Source: Fibrobacter sp. UWH6 (lineage in GTDB: Bacteria; Fibrobacterota; Fibrobacteria; Fibrobacterales; Fibrobacteraceae). From it: a stretch of 64,000 nt of DNA. The stretch lies in the NCBI RefSeq assembly GCF_900142465.1, contig NZ_FRAX01000014.1, positions 1-64,000 of the forward strand, given 5' to 3'. The notes below the pieces were generated by a model. That model saw nothing but the letters and a program-made list of their open reading frames with translations. It ran no database searches and was not told the DNA's origin. Position 1 is the stretch's first letter, and each line of letters starts with the position of its first letter. Of this stretch, positions 5,601-14,046 are shown piece by piece. The position numbers were made by a program, and so were the translations under genes.

Positions 5601-8399
5601 ATGAAAAAGTATGTTTTCTGTTTGGTTTTGTTGAGTTTCTGCCTTTCTGCGTTTGCAGAGAAGGTGGTGCGCGTGGGGTGTTTCGACTCCCGTTTTTGCC
5701 ACAGGGATGAATTCGGGCGACTTTCCGGCTATGCGTATGAATTCCAGCGGGATATCGCCACTTACACGGGCTGGCGTTATGAGTATGTAGAGGATAGCTG
5801 GCCCAACTTGTTCCAGATGCTCAAGGAGGGCAAGATTGACCTTCTGTCGGATGTGTCCTTTACGGAGGACCGCACCCGCAGCATTCTTTTTTCGTCTTAT
5901 GCCATGGGTGTAGAAAAGTACCTGCTTTATGCACCCCTGGCGGCGGGGGCCTCCTTTGCCGATGTAAGGAATCTTGAGGGCAAGATTGTGGGGGTCAACA
6001 AGGGGAGCGTGCAGGTCGGGATTTTCAAGAAGTGGGAATCCCAGATGGGAATCAAGGCAAAGATTGTGGAACTGGTCGACGACGAGTCGGTGCAGGCGGC
6101 CATGCTCAATAGCGGCAAGCTGGATGCCATTGTCAGTGGCGATGCCTATGAGACGGTTGAGCAGATGGTACCTCAGACGGAAATTGGTTCATCTGATATT
6201 TTCTTTGGCGTCAACAAGAAACGCCCTGACCTTTTAGAAGAACTGAACCGTGCCATGGCGGCGGTGTTCAGGACCAACGGCTATTACACCCAGGATCTTT
6301 ACAAGAAGTATGTTGACAATCTCAGGAACAACAAGTTCCTGGACGCAAACGAGCTGGAATGGCTCAAGAAGCGTAGGACCATCAAGGTGGGCTACCGCGA
6401 CAACTACATGGCCTTTTGCGCCAAGGATGAAAAGACGGGGGAGCTTAAGGGGGCGCTCAGCGATTATCTGAAGATGATGTCTTCGGTGTTCAAGAATGCC
6501 TCTATAAAGTTCGAACCGGTGGCTTTTGTTTCGACCCAGGCTTCGCTGGATGCCTTGAAGCGCGGCGACGTGGATTGCGTGTTCCCCATCAACCTGGATC
6601 CGTACGATTCCGAAAAGGCGGGGGTCCTTTCTACGAAGTCTTTTGCCGGTACCGACATGTATGCGATTGTCCACAAGGATAACTACAAGAATTTCTCTGT
6701 GGTGAACGAGAATGTGGTGGCGGTCAACAAGGATAATCCCAATTACGAAAGTTTCTTGCAGGTACACTTCCCCAAGTGGAAGCCGGTCATTGTGGCGACT
6801 ACTGACGATGCCTTGAGGTATGTTTCCCAGAAGAAGGCCACGACGCTTCTGGTCAGCAACTTCCGCATCAAGCATTTTGAGCGCAAGCTGGACGAACTCA
6901 ACTTGTTCGGGATCGCCACCAGCCATATCATGAAGCTTTCTTTTGCGGTTAGGAACGACGACCTGATCCTCTACTCTATTTTGAACCGCTGCATTTCGCT
7001 GATTCCCAGGGAGGAACTGGATGCGGCCCTTACCAGCAGCGCCCTGCAGGATTACAATACTTCGTTCCTCGACGTGATCAAGCAGAACTATCTGACTTTC
7101 ATGATTGTGGGTGGTTCTGTTCTGTTTGTGATCGTGGTTCTTTTGGTTCGTACTTTCAGGTCTGAGATGAAGTACAAGAAGGCTAACCGTCAGCTAGAAA
7201 GTAGTTATGACCATCTGAAGATTGCGTTGGCCGCAGCCCAGGAAGCAAGCCGCGCGAAGACCACCTTCTTGAACAGCATGAGCCATGATATCCGTACGCC
7301 CATGAACGGCATTATCGGTATGACGGCCATTGCGACGGCCCACCTGGATGACCCTGAAAAGCTGAAGGATTGCCTCAAGAAGATTTCGGGGGCCAGCGAC
7401 CACCTGCTTTCGCTGATCAACGACGTGCTGGATGTTTCTCGAATCGAGTCGGGCAGAACCACCTTGAACAGGGAAGAATTCGCCATCGACAAGATGTTCA
7501 TCGACATTACCAATATGGCCCAGTCCCTGGCTAGCCAGAAGCATCACAACTTCGTGGTGGACTACAGCGGCCTGCGGAACATGAATGCCGTGGGCGATCC
7601 CCTTCGCCTGCGCCAGGTGATTCTGAATATTCTTTCTAATGCAATCAAGTATACACCCGAGGGCGGAACCATCAAGGCCACGCTTTCGGAACTCCCGTCT
7701 TCGACGATCGGCTTTGCAGATTACTTGTTTGTCTGTGAAGACAACGGCCTGGGCATGGATCCGAAGTATCTGGAAAAGATTTTCGAACCTTTCTCCCGCG
7801 ACGAGCTCGACGAAAACAAGAGGGCTATCCAGGGGACCGGCCTGGGGATGTCTATTGCCCGAAGCCTTGCCCGCATGATGGATGGCGATATCAGGGTCGA
7901 TAGCGTTCTGGGCAAGGGCTCCAGGATTGAAGTTCCCTTCAAGCTGATGGTCGGAAAGGAACAGTCCACCGGCTCTGTCGACGACGTTTCGCTGGATCAG
8001 CTCCTGCAGAAGGATTTCTCGGACAAGCGAATTCTTATTGTAGAAGACAACGAACTGAACATGGAAATCGCCAAGGAATTCTTTGCGACGACGAAGATCA
8101 ACTTCGAGACCGCCTGGAACGGCAAGGAAGCCTTCTCGATGTACGAGGAGCACGACGCGGGATATTACGACATGATCTTCATGGATATCCAGATGCCTAT
8201 GATGGATGGACATCAGGCCACACGCGCTATCCGTAGTTCCGGAAAGCCTGATGCGACCACGATTCCTATTGTGGCCATGAGTGCCAATGCCTTTACCGAA
8301 GATATGGAAACTTCCAAGCGTTCGGGCATGAACGACCATATTGCAAAGCCCATCAACGTGTCCAGGTTGGTGATGCTGATGGAAAAGTACCTACGATAA
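5601..8399 (+). CDS. Hybrid sensor histidine kinase with two solute-binding domains (BvgS/EvgS-like)
   Basis: 932 residues. A signal peptide (about 1-19) is followed by two tandem periplasmic type-3 solute-binding (Venus flytrap) domains, roughly 22-245 and 255-480. One membrane helix (about 499-518) leads to the kinase core: the phospho-accepting His562 in SMSHDIRTPMNG, the N box NILSNAIKYTPEGG, and the G boxes DNGLGMD and GTGLGMS. A receiver domain follows, with Asp862 (FMDIQMPMMDG) and Lys916 (HIAKPIN). Unlike BvgS it has no C-terminal HPt domain, so a separate phosphotransfer protein or response regulator is expected elsewhere. The ligand is unknown; amino acids or other small molecules are typical for this fold. 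It is a single-gene unit between two terminators, with no good ribosome site before ATG 5601. Confidence 0.92.
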   Translation: MKKYVFCLVLLSFCLSAFAEKVVRVGCFDSRFCHRDEFGRLSGYAYEFQRDIATYTGWRYEYVEDSWPNLFQMLKEGKIDLLSDVSFTEDRTRSILFSSYAMGVEKYLLYAPLAAGASFADVRNLEGKIVGVNKGSVQVGIFKKWESQMGIKAKIVELVDDESVQAAMLNSGKLDAIVSGDAYETVEQMVPQTEIGSSDIFFGVNKKRPDLLEELNRAMAAVFRTNGYYTQDLYKKYVDNLRNNKFLDANELEWLKKRRTIKVGYRDNYMAFCAKDEKTGELKGALSDYLKMMSSVFKNASIKFEPVAFVSTQASLDALKRGDVDCVFPINLDPYDSEKAGVLSTKSFAGTDMYAIVHKDNYKNFSVVNENVVAVNKDNPNYESFLQVHFPKWKPVIVATTDDALRYVSQKKATTLLVSNFRIKHFERKLDELNLFGIATSHIMKLSFAVRNDDLILYSILNRCISLIPREELDAALTSSALQDYNTSFLDVIKQNYLTFMIVGGSVLFVIVVLLVRTFRSEMKYKKANRQLESSYDHLKIALAAAQEASRAKTTFLNSMSHDIRTPMNGIIGMTAIATAHLDDPEKLKDCLKKISGASDHLLSLINDVLDVSRIESGRTTLNREEFAIDKMFIDITNMAQSLASQKHHNFVVDYSGLRNMNAVGDPLRLRQVILNILSNAIKYTPEGGTIKATLSELPSSTIGFADYLFVCEDNGLGMDPKYLEKIFEPFSRDELDENKRAIQGTGLGMSIARSLARMMDGDIRVDSVLGKGSRIEVPFKLMVGKEQSTGSVDDVSLDQLLQKDFSDKRILIVEDNELNMEIAKEFFATTKINFETAWNGKEAFSMYEEHDAGYYDMIFMDIQMPMMDGHQATRAIRSSGKPDATTIPIVAMSANAFTEDMETSKRSGMNDHIAKPINVSRLVMLMEKYLR

Positions 8400-8401
8400 A
8401 A

Positions 8402-8421
8402 CCCCGATTTTCTCGGGGCTT
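8402..8421 (+). terminator. Terminator after the hybrid kinase
   Basis: ccccga (8402-8407) pairs with tcgggg (8413-8418) around tttc and adjacent bases, then cttta. The stem starts directly after the stop codon. The T tract is short. Confidence 0.6.
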
Positions 8422-8464
8422 TAGGTTTAAGCTTTTTAGGGCTGCGGCTCTAGGGGTTGTTGCT

Positions 8465-9280
8465 CTAGGGGTTGTTGCGGAAATCTTCGATGAGGCAACA
8501 GCTGATGCTTACGTCTGTCTCGTAAGGGGGGATGTCTTCTCTCTTGACCCACATGGCTTCTGAAAGTTCTTCGGCCTGCATGTGGATGGTATCGTCGCCA
8601 TCTAGTTCTGCGGTCCAGCCGGCGATCAGCGAATCGCTGAAGGGCCAGGGCTGACTTCCAAAGTACTTCAGGTTCTTGATTTTGACGCCGGCCTCTTCCA
8701 TGACTTCGCGGTGGGCGGCCTGCTCCAGGGATTCGCCGATTTCTACAAAGCCAGAGATCAGGAACAGTCTGGGGTTGGGATTGTCGATGTTGTGGGCCAT
8801 CAACAGCTTGTCGCCGTTACGGACCGCAACGATAACCACCGGCGAGATTCGCGGGTAAACCGTGTTGCCGCACTTGGGGCAGATAATGCTGCGTTCCCTG
8901 TCGCCGCGGATGGTGACGTTGCCGCACTTGCCGCAGAACTTGTTCAGGGATTCCCAGTGGGCGATGTGGGCTGCCGTGGCGCCACCCATGCGTTCCAGGG
9001 GGCTCATGGTTCTAAAGCTGCGGTTGCCCATGAACTCGAAGCCTTCGGGGGCTTCGTAGTCTTCGGCCACCTGCTGCGTAAAGTAGGCGCGACCGTCGAT
9101 GTTCAGCAGGTAATGTCCCTCGAAATCGGGAATCTCGCTGACGGTGGGAATGGCGTAGCCCGAGGCGGTCTTTTTCAGAAGGCTCTTGCTTCCGTTATAA
9201 AGTATGCAGTAATCGTCTGCTTTCGGATCCTGGATCTTAAACTGGTTGTCGAGAACGTGGGGGGCGATTTCGTGGATCAT
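8465..9280 (-). CDS. nudC: NAD+ diphosphatase / mRNA decapping Nudix hydrolase NudC
   Basis: 271 residues. The order of parts is that of NudC: an N-terminal domain, a zinc ribbon with Cys116, Cys119, Cys134 and Cys137 (CGKC, CPKC), the Nudix box (about 177-199, GFVEIGES then REVMEEAG), and the NudC signature SQPWPFSDS (209-217) that selects NAD(H). The family hydrolyses NAD(H) to NMN(H) and AMP and removes NAD caps from RNA. The start lies one base after the stop of the diguanylate cyclase gene, so it is likely translated from the same mRNA. Confidence 0.93.
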   Translation of the reverse strand: MIHEIAPHVLDNQFKIQDPKADDYCILYNGSKSLLKKTASGYAIPTVSEIPDFEGHYLLNIDGRAYFTQQVAEDYEAPEGFEFMGNRSFRTMSPLERMGGATAAHIAHWESLNKFCGKCGNVTIRGDRERSIICPKCGNTVYPRISPVVIVAVRNGDKLLMAHNIDNPNPRLFLISGFVEIGESLEQAAHREVMEEAGVKIKNLKYFGSQPWPFSDSLIAGWTAELDGDDTIHMQAEELSEAMWVKREDIPPYETDVSISCCLIEDFRNNP

Positions 9281-9281
9281 T

Positions 9282-10355
9282 CTAGTATTTACCGATAATC
9301 TGATTGCGTCCGTTAGACTTTGCCGTGTAGAGTCGTTCGTCTACGACGGTCAGTATCTTGTCGTAGTTGGTAAAGTTCGGGTTATAGCAGTCGATAAAGC
9401 CGCCGCTGATGTTGATGCTTACGTTGGGCTGGTCTTCGAACTTTATGGCCGATACCCTCTTGCGGAAATCTTCGGCCTTGGCCATGGCGCTGGTGTAGTT
9501 GTCTTCGCAAATCAGCAAGATGAATTCTTCGCCGCCGTAGCGCACTGCCATTTCGCCTTCTCTGTTGCAAATGTTCTTGGCCAGCTGGCCGATGCTTTCG
9601 AGAACCTGGTCGCCGAACAGGTGGCCGTAAGTGTCATTGATCTGCTTGAAGTAATCGATGTCGAACATGAGCAGATAATATCCGGCAGGGCTAGAGAGCA
9701 CCTGGTTGCGGATGCGCTCGATAAAGATGCGTCGGTTGTAAAGCCCGGTAAGGGGGTCGTGGGTCGAAAGGTAATCCAGCTTGGCGATGACTTCGTCTTT
9801 CTTCTGGCGTTCCAGGTGGTACGCCTTCAGCAGGTAAGACACCGTGGTAAAAATCAGCAGGGCCATGAAAACGAAGGAGACCACCTGATCCAGGATGGTG
9901 TCGAAGGGTTCCAGGGGCGGCGAAAGTTCAGGATTGTACCAGTCGTAGAACAGTATGGACGTGTAGAGAATCAGGGAATAAATGGCCATGATTACACGGG
10001 TCCTGAAATTTGAAATCAGCGACGTGATCAGCAGACTGGTAATACAGTAAAAGGGCATGCCGCTGTTCAGGCCGCCGCAGATAAAGAACATGGGCGGCAG
10101 AATCAGGGTGTTCAGGGCGAAGCACATGGCCGAATAGCAGGCCTGGTGTTTCTTGGTCATCTGGGCCACGATGGCCAGGATCACGAAGTAGAAGGTGATG
10201 AAGGCTGTGTAGATGGCGGCGACTTTACCCAGGTCTTCCATGGCCGTAAAGATGGCTGAAGCGATGGAGGCCATAAAACAAAAAAACAGCACGCCCCAGA
10301 AGGTCACGCTTTCGAATGTCTCGTGGATAAAAGTCTTTTTGATGAACTGAAGCAT
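9282..10355 (-). CDS. Membrane diguanylate cyclase (GGDEF domain)
   Basis: 357 residues. The first ~185 residues hold several hydrophobic helices, about six, that form an unrecognised membrane sensor region. The C-terminal GGDEF domain carries GGEEF at 274-278, an active-site version, so it should make cyclic-di-GMP from two GTP. The product-inhibition I-site five residues upstream reads REGE rather than RxxD, so feedback inhibition may be weak. A short helix (about 175-190) links membrane and catalytic parts. First gene of a two-gene unit with nudC. Confidence 0.9.
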   Translation of the reverse strand: MLQFIKKTFIHETFESVTFWGVLFFCFMASIASAIFTAMEDLGKVAAIYTAFITFYFVILAIVAQMTKKHQACYSAMCFALNTLILPPMFFICGGLNSGMPFYCITSLLITSLISNFRTRVIMAIYSLILYTSILFYDWYNPELSPPLEPFDTILDQVVSFVFMALLIFTTVSYLLKAYHLERQKKDEVIAKLDYLSTHDPLTGLYNRRIFIERIRNQVLSSPAGYYLLMFDIDYFKQINDTYGHLFGDQVLESIGQLAKNICNREGEMAVRYGGEEFILLICEDNYTSAMAKAEDFRKRVSAIKFEDQPNVSINISGGFIDCYNPNFTNYDKILTVVDERLYTAKSNGRNQIIGKY

Positions 10356-10381
10356 CTACCCAAATATAAAAGTTTGGGCCC

Positions 10382-10417
10382 CGAAAAAAAAGAAAGCCTC
10401 GTCACAAGACGGGGCTT
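10382..10417 (-). terminator. Terminator of speA
   Basis: aagcctcgtc (10394-10403) pairs with gacggggctt (10408-10417) across acaa. On the minus strand it is followed by a T-rich run. It lies between speA and the downstream diguanylate cyclase gene. Confidence 0.8.
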
Positions 10418-10451
10418 CTTATAGTCTAACGTGGAACTATTTAACGGTTCA

Positions 10452-12350
10452 CTATTCCAGGTAGGTGTAGCCGTAAAGGCCGGAACGGTAGATGTTCAGG
10501 AATTCCTTGCCTTCCTTCACAGAGATCTTGCCTTCCTTCACGGAACCGGTCACCCAGTTTTCCATGGTCTTCACCAGGGCCTTGTCGCTGAAGTTCACGT
10601 AGTCCAGCACATCTTCAACAGATTCGCCGTCGATGATCTTGTCGATCTCGTAGCCGCCCTTGTTGTCGCAGACAATGTGGACGGCGTTGGTGTCGCCGAA
10701 GAGGTTGTGCATGTCGCCGAGAATTTCCTGGTAGGCACCGACGAGGTAAACGGCGATGTAATAGGGATCGTCCTTCTTCAGCTTATGCAGGGGAAGAGTG
10801 CGGGCCACGTCACCACCGCGAACGAACATGCCGATCTTACCATCAGAGTCGCAAGTCACGTCCTGGATGGTGGTTTCGACAGTAGGTTCTTCGTTCAGGC
10901 GCTGGATGGGCATCACCGGGAAAATCTGGTCGATAGCCCAGCTGTCGGGCAGGCTCTGGAACAAGCTGAAGTTGCCGAAGTACTTTTCGGCCAGCAGGCG
11001 GGGGAGTTCTGCCAGTTCGTACGGAGCATGGCGCAGTTCGCTTGCGATCTGGTTCACTTCGCGGGCGATGCTCCAGAACAGTCGTTCGCTCATGGCGCGG
11101 GTAGGCAAGTCGTAGTCGCCCACCTTGAAGCCGTTCAGAACGTCATCGTTCAGCTGCATGGCGTCGTGCCAGCTTTCCAGCAGGTTCTTGGGAGTAAGAC
11201 CCTTATAGATGCTGTACAGGTCCTTCAGTGCGTCGGGAGCGTCGTCACCGATTTCATGTTCTTCTTCGTTGAAGAAGGCCTGACCTGCAGTTTCCAGAAT
11301 GTTGAACACCAGAATGGAGTGGTGTGCTGTAAGGGCTCGGCCAGATTCTGCAATCACGTTGGGGTGAGGCAGCTTTGCTTCCTGGCAGGCTTCGTACAGG
11401 GCGTACACCACGTCGTTGGCGTATTCCTGGATGGAGTAGTTCACGGAGCTGGCGTTGGAACTGCGAGTGCCATCGTAGTCTACGCCGAGACCGCCACCAA
11501 CGTCCACGAATTCAAGGCCCATACCCATCTTGCGAATCTGCACGTAGAACTGGGAGACTTCACGCAGGCCGCTCTTGATGTGGCGAATGTTGGTAATCTG
11601 GCTACCCAGGTGGAAATGGATCAGCTTCAGGCAGTCTTCCATTCCTTCTTCCTTGATGTAGTCCAAGGCTTCCAGGAGTTCAGAACTGTTGAGACCAAAC
11701 TTGCTGTGGTAACCACCGGATTCTTCCCACTTGCCGCTGCCGGAGCTTGCCAGCTTGATGCGGACACCGATGTTGGGGCGGATGCCGATGCGACGGGACA
11801 GTTCCACCACCAGGTGGAGCTCGTTCATCTTTTCGACCACGATAAAGATCTTCTTGCCCATCTTCTGCGCAAGGAGAGCCAGTTCGATAAAGTCTTCGTC
11901 CTTGTAACCGTTACAGATAATCAGTGCGTCCGGATTATCCATATTGGCAAGCACGGCGTGGAGTTCTGGCTTGGAACCTGCTTCAAGACCGATGTTGTAC
12001 TTCTTGCCATGACGAACAACTTCTTCCAGCACGGCGCGCTGCTGGTTCACCTTGATGGGGAACATGCCGTAGTAGGTGCCTTCGAAGCCGTATTCCTTGC
12101 GGGCGTTGTTGAAGCATTCGTTCAGCTTTTCGATACGGCTGTCCAGAATGTCGGGGAAACGCAGGAGCATGGGAGTGGAAACGTCACGGATGGACAGTTC
12201 CTGTACCAGCTCGTAAAGGTCAATTTCGCAGCCCTTGTCCTTCATGGGAGAAACAGTTGCGTGGCCCTTGTCGTTGATGTCAAAATAGTTGACGCCCCAA
12301 CCGCGAACGTTGTACAAATCGCGTGAGTCGTCGATACGCCATTTCTTCAT
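10452..12350 (-). CDS. speA: Biosynthetic arginine decarboxylase
   Basis: 632 residues, the usual size of SpeA. It is a fold-III PLP enzyme: the PLP lysine is Lys100 in GMFPIKVNQ, and GLEAGSKPEL, HFHLGSQ and FVDVGGGLGVDYDG are the expected barrel and cofactor-binding segments. The reaction is L-arginine to agmatine plus CO2, the first step of polyamine synthesis. ATG 12350 is preferred over TTG 12356 because aaagga sits eight bases upstream of it. The gene downstream of a carboxynorspermidine dehydrogenase on the same strand supports a polyamine role, although 160 bp of palindromic repeat DNA separates them. Confidence 0.95.
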   Translation of the reverse strand: MKKWRIDDSRDLYNVRGWGVNYFDINDKGHATVSPMKDKGCEIDLYELVQELSIRDVSTPMLLRFPDILDSRIEKLNECFNNARKEYGFEGTYYGMFPIKVNQQRAVLEEVVRHGKKYNIGLEAGSKPELHAVLANMDNPDALIICNGYKDEDFIELALLAQKMGKKIFIVVEKMNELHLVVELSRRIGIRPNIGVRIKLASSGSGKWEESGGYHSKFGLNSSELLEALDYIKEEGMEDCLKLIHFHLGSQITNIRHIKSGLREVSQFYVQIRKMGMGLEFVDVGGGLGVDYDGTRSSNASSVNYSIQEYANDVVYALYEACQEAKLPHPNVIAESGRALTAHHSILVFNILETAGQAFFNEEEHEIGDDAPDALKDLYSIYKGLTPKNLLESWHDAMQLNDDVLNGFKVGDYDLPTRAMSERLFWSIAREVNQIASELRHAPYELAELPRLLAEKYFGNFSLFQSLPDSWAIDQIFPVMPIQRLNEEPTVETTIQDVTCDSDGKIGMFVRGGDVARTLPLHKLKKDDPYYIAVYLVGAYQEILGDMHNLFGDTNAVHIVCDNKGGYEIDKIIDGESVEDVLDYVNFSDKALVKTMENWVTGSVKEGKISVKEGKEFLNIYRSGLYGYTYLE

Positions 12351-12361
12351 GATCAAAATCC

Positions 12362-12512
12362 TTTGGATTTTGAGGTTTGAGGTTTGAGGTCGTTCGCTTC
12401 GCTCTCTTTGAGGTCGGGAGCTTCGCTCCCTTTCAGTTAGATAATCGCGCCTTTGGCGCCTAATTATACCTCATACCTGAGAGCGGGCGTCGCCCGCGTC
12501 CTCATACCTCAT
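12362..12512 (-). repeat. Intergenic block of short palindromic and heptamer repeats
   Basis: The gap between speA and its upstream neighbour holds four tgaggt-type heptamers at one end and two cctcatacc copies at the other. Between them are several small hairpins: ttcgcttcgct, gggagcttcgctccc, gcgcctttggcgcc and gggcgtcgcccgc. No coding frame fits. Similar blocks occur near 49.5, 56.25 and 61.6 kb. Confidence 0.7.
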
Positions 12513-12514
12513 AC

Positions 12515-13789
12515 CTAATCAACGAGAACCGGGTTGAAGTCTTCCTGCCAGGGGAGGCCGTACTTGTTCAGTGCGTCCATGTACGGATCCGGATCGAATT
12601 CTTCAACAGTATGAACACCCGGGGTAGTCCACTTGCCGGTGAGCATCATGAGTGCGCCGCACATAGCGGGAACGCCGGTGGTGTAGGCGATTGCCTGGCT
12701 GCCCAGTTCCTTGTAGCATTCCTGGTGGTCGCAAACGTTGAACAGGTAGTAAGTCTTGGGCTTGCCGTCCTTGGTGCCCTTGAAAATACAGCCGATGTTG
12801 GTCTTGCCCACAGTGCGGGGGCCGAGGCTTGCCGGATCCGGAAGGAGTGCCTTCAGGAACTGGATAGGAACGATTTCCTGACCGTTGAACATGATAGGAT
12901 CGGTACGCAGCATGCCCACGTCTTCCAGGCAGCGCATGTGGTCCAGGTAGCTCTGGCCGAAAGTCATGAAGAAGCGGATGCGCTTCACGCCCGGAATGTT
13001 CTTTGCCAGAGATTCAATTTCTTCGTGGTGCAGGAGGTACATGTCCTTCTGGCCCACTTCCTTGAAGTTGTATTCGCGCTTGATGCTCATGGCCGGAATT
13101 TCAACCCAGTGGCCCTTGCCGTTAGCGTCGGTGTCCCAGTAGCTGCCCGGAGCGGAAACTTCGCGGAGGTTGATTTCCGGGTTGAAGTTGGTGGCGAACT
13201 TGTAGCCGTGATCACCGCCGTTGCAATCCAGGATATCGATTTCTTCGATAGTGTCGAACTGGTGCTTCAGGGCGTAGGCGCAGTAAGCCTGGGTAACACC
13301 CGGGTCAAAGCCAGAACCGAGAAGTGCGGTAAGGCCCTTTTCTTCAAACTTCTTGGCGTATGCCCACTGCCAGCTGTAATCGAAGTAGGCGCTGAAGCCT
13401 GCTTCCTTGCAGCGCTTGTCGTAAACCTTGCGCCATTCCGGATCGTCGATGTTTTCCGGTTCGTAGTTGGCGGTATCCATGTAGTTTACGCCGCATTCAA
13501 GACATGCGTCCATGATGGCAAGATCCTGGTAGGGGAGTGCGATGTTCATCACCAGATCAGGCTTGTATTCCTTGATCAGCTTCACCACGTTTTCGGCCTT
13601 GTCGGCGTCAACGGCAGCGGTGGTAATCACCGTCTTGGAGTTCGGACGAATCTGTTCGGCCAGCTTTTCGCAGTTTTCGCGATGGCGGCTTGCAATGCAG
13701 ATTTCAGAGAAAACTTCGCTGACGGTGCAGCACTTCTTGATAGCGACGGTGGCAACGGCGCCACAACCGATAATCAGAGCTCTTGCCAT
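12515..13789 (-). CDS. Carboxynorspermidine dehydrogenase (saccharopine-dehydrogenase fold)
   Basis: 424 residues. A Rossmann nucleotide site lies at the N-terminus (IIGCGAVA, about 6-13), followed by the saccharopine dehydrogenase-like catalytic domain with LLGSGFDPGVTQAY. The closest family by overall pattern is carboxynorspermidine/carboxyspermidine dehydrogenase (CASDH), which condenses a diamine with aspartate semialdehyde and reduces the product with NADPH in the alternative spermidine pathway. Its partner decarboxylase (NspC type) is not in the window. Adjacency to arginine decarboxylase fits that pathway. Lysine-forming saccharopine dehydrogenase is the alternative reading, less likely from the context. 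Confidence 0.85.
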   Translation of the reverse strand: MARALIIGCGAVATVAIKKCCTVSEVFSEICIASRHRENCEKLAEQIRPNSKTVITTAAVDADKAENVVKLIKEYKPDLVMNIALPYQDLAIMDACLECGVNYMDTANYEPENIDDPEWRKVYDKRCKEAGFSAYFDYSWQWAYAKKFEEKGLTALLGSGFDPGVTQAYCAYALKHQFDTIEEIDILDCNGGDHGYKFATNFNPEINLREVSAPGSYWDTDANGKGHWVEIPAMSIKREYNFKEVGQKDMYLLHHEEIESLAKNIPGVKRIRFFMTFGQSYLDHMRCLEDVGMLRTDPIMFNGQEIVPIQFLKALLPDPASLGPRTVGKTNIGCIFKGTKDGKPKTYYLFNVCDHQECYKELGSQAIAYTTGVPAMCGALMMLTGKWTTPGVHTVEEFDPDPYMDALNKYGLPWQEDFNPVLVD

Positions 13790-13950
13790 TTTTTTGTTTT
13801 TCCTTTTTGAAAAAATGAACGTGCAGGGGCGGCGACCCCTGAAGAAAAATAAGTGCTAGTAAATATAGAAAGCGGGGGAGGAGTCTTTAGAAATGGGAGT
13901 AAAGATGGGGTAAAAATTGCCTGAATTTAGGAGATGAAATTACTGGTTTT

Positions 13951-14012
13951 AAAATTGGCTTATTTTTTAGGCCAATATTGCTTAAAATTGGCCTGTTATT
14001 TGAGCCAATTTT
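13951..14012 (+). promoter_or_regulatory. Two tandem inverted repeats upstream of the DUF4143 ATPase gene
   Basis: Dyad 1 is aaaattggc (13951-13959), an 11-nt spacer, then gccaatatt (13971-13979). Dyad 2 is aaaattggc (13984-13992), an 11-nt spacer, then gccaatttt (14004-14012), with perfect 9-bp arms. The copies start exactly 33 bp apart, about three helical turns, and end 34 bp before the ATG. They look like paired operator sites. A TATATT-like box (14034-14039) follows. Confidence 0.7.
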
Positions 14013-14046
14013 GCAACGCAATTGAAAATTATGTATATTGCAAGCT

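Noticed and set aside
5601-8399. A fused transporter or receptor-ligase from the tandem solute-binding domains
   Set aside because: The C-terminal half has all histidine kinase and receiver motifs, so it is a hybrid sensor kinase.
10431-12326. A 631-codon plus-strand open frame
   Set aside because: It is the complement of speA. The minus-strand product is a full arginine decarboxylase with its PLP lysine, and the plus-strand product has only repetitive Val/His/Gln-rich sequence caused by codon bias.
12362-12512. A CRISPR array
   Set aside because: The repeats are 6-15 bp, irregularly spaced and differ from each other. There are no unique spacers of equal length and no cas genes.
12611-13810. 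A 399-codon plus-strand open frame
   Set aside because: Shadow of the carboxynorspermidine dehydrogenase gene; no family resemblance and no ribosome site.
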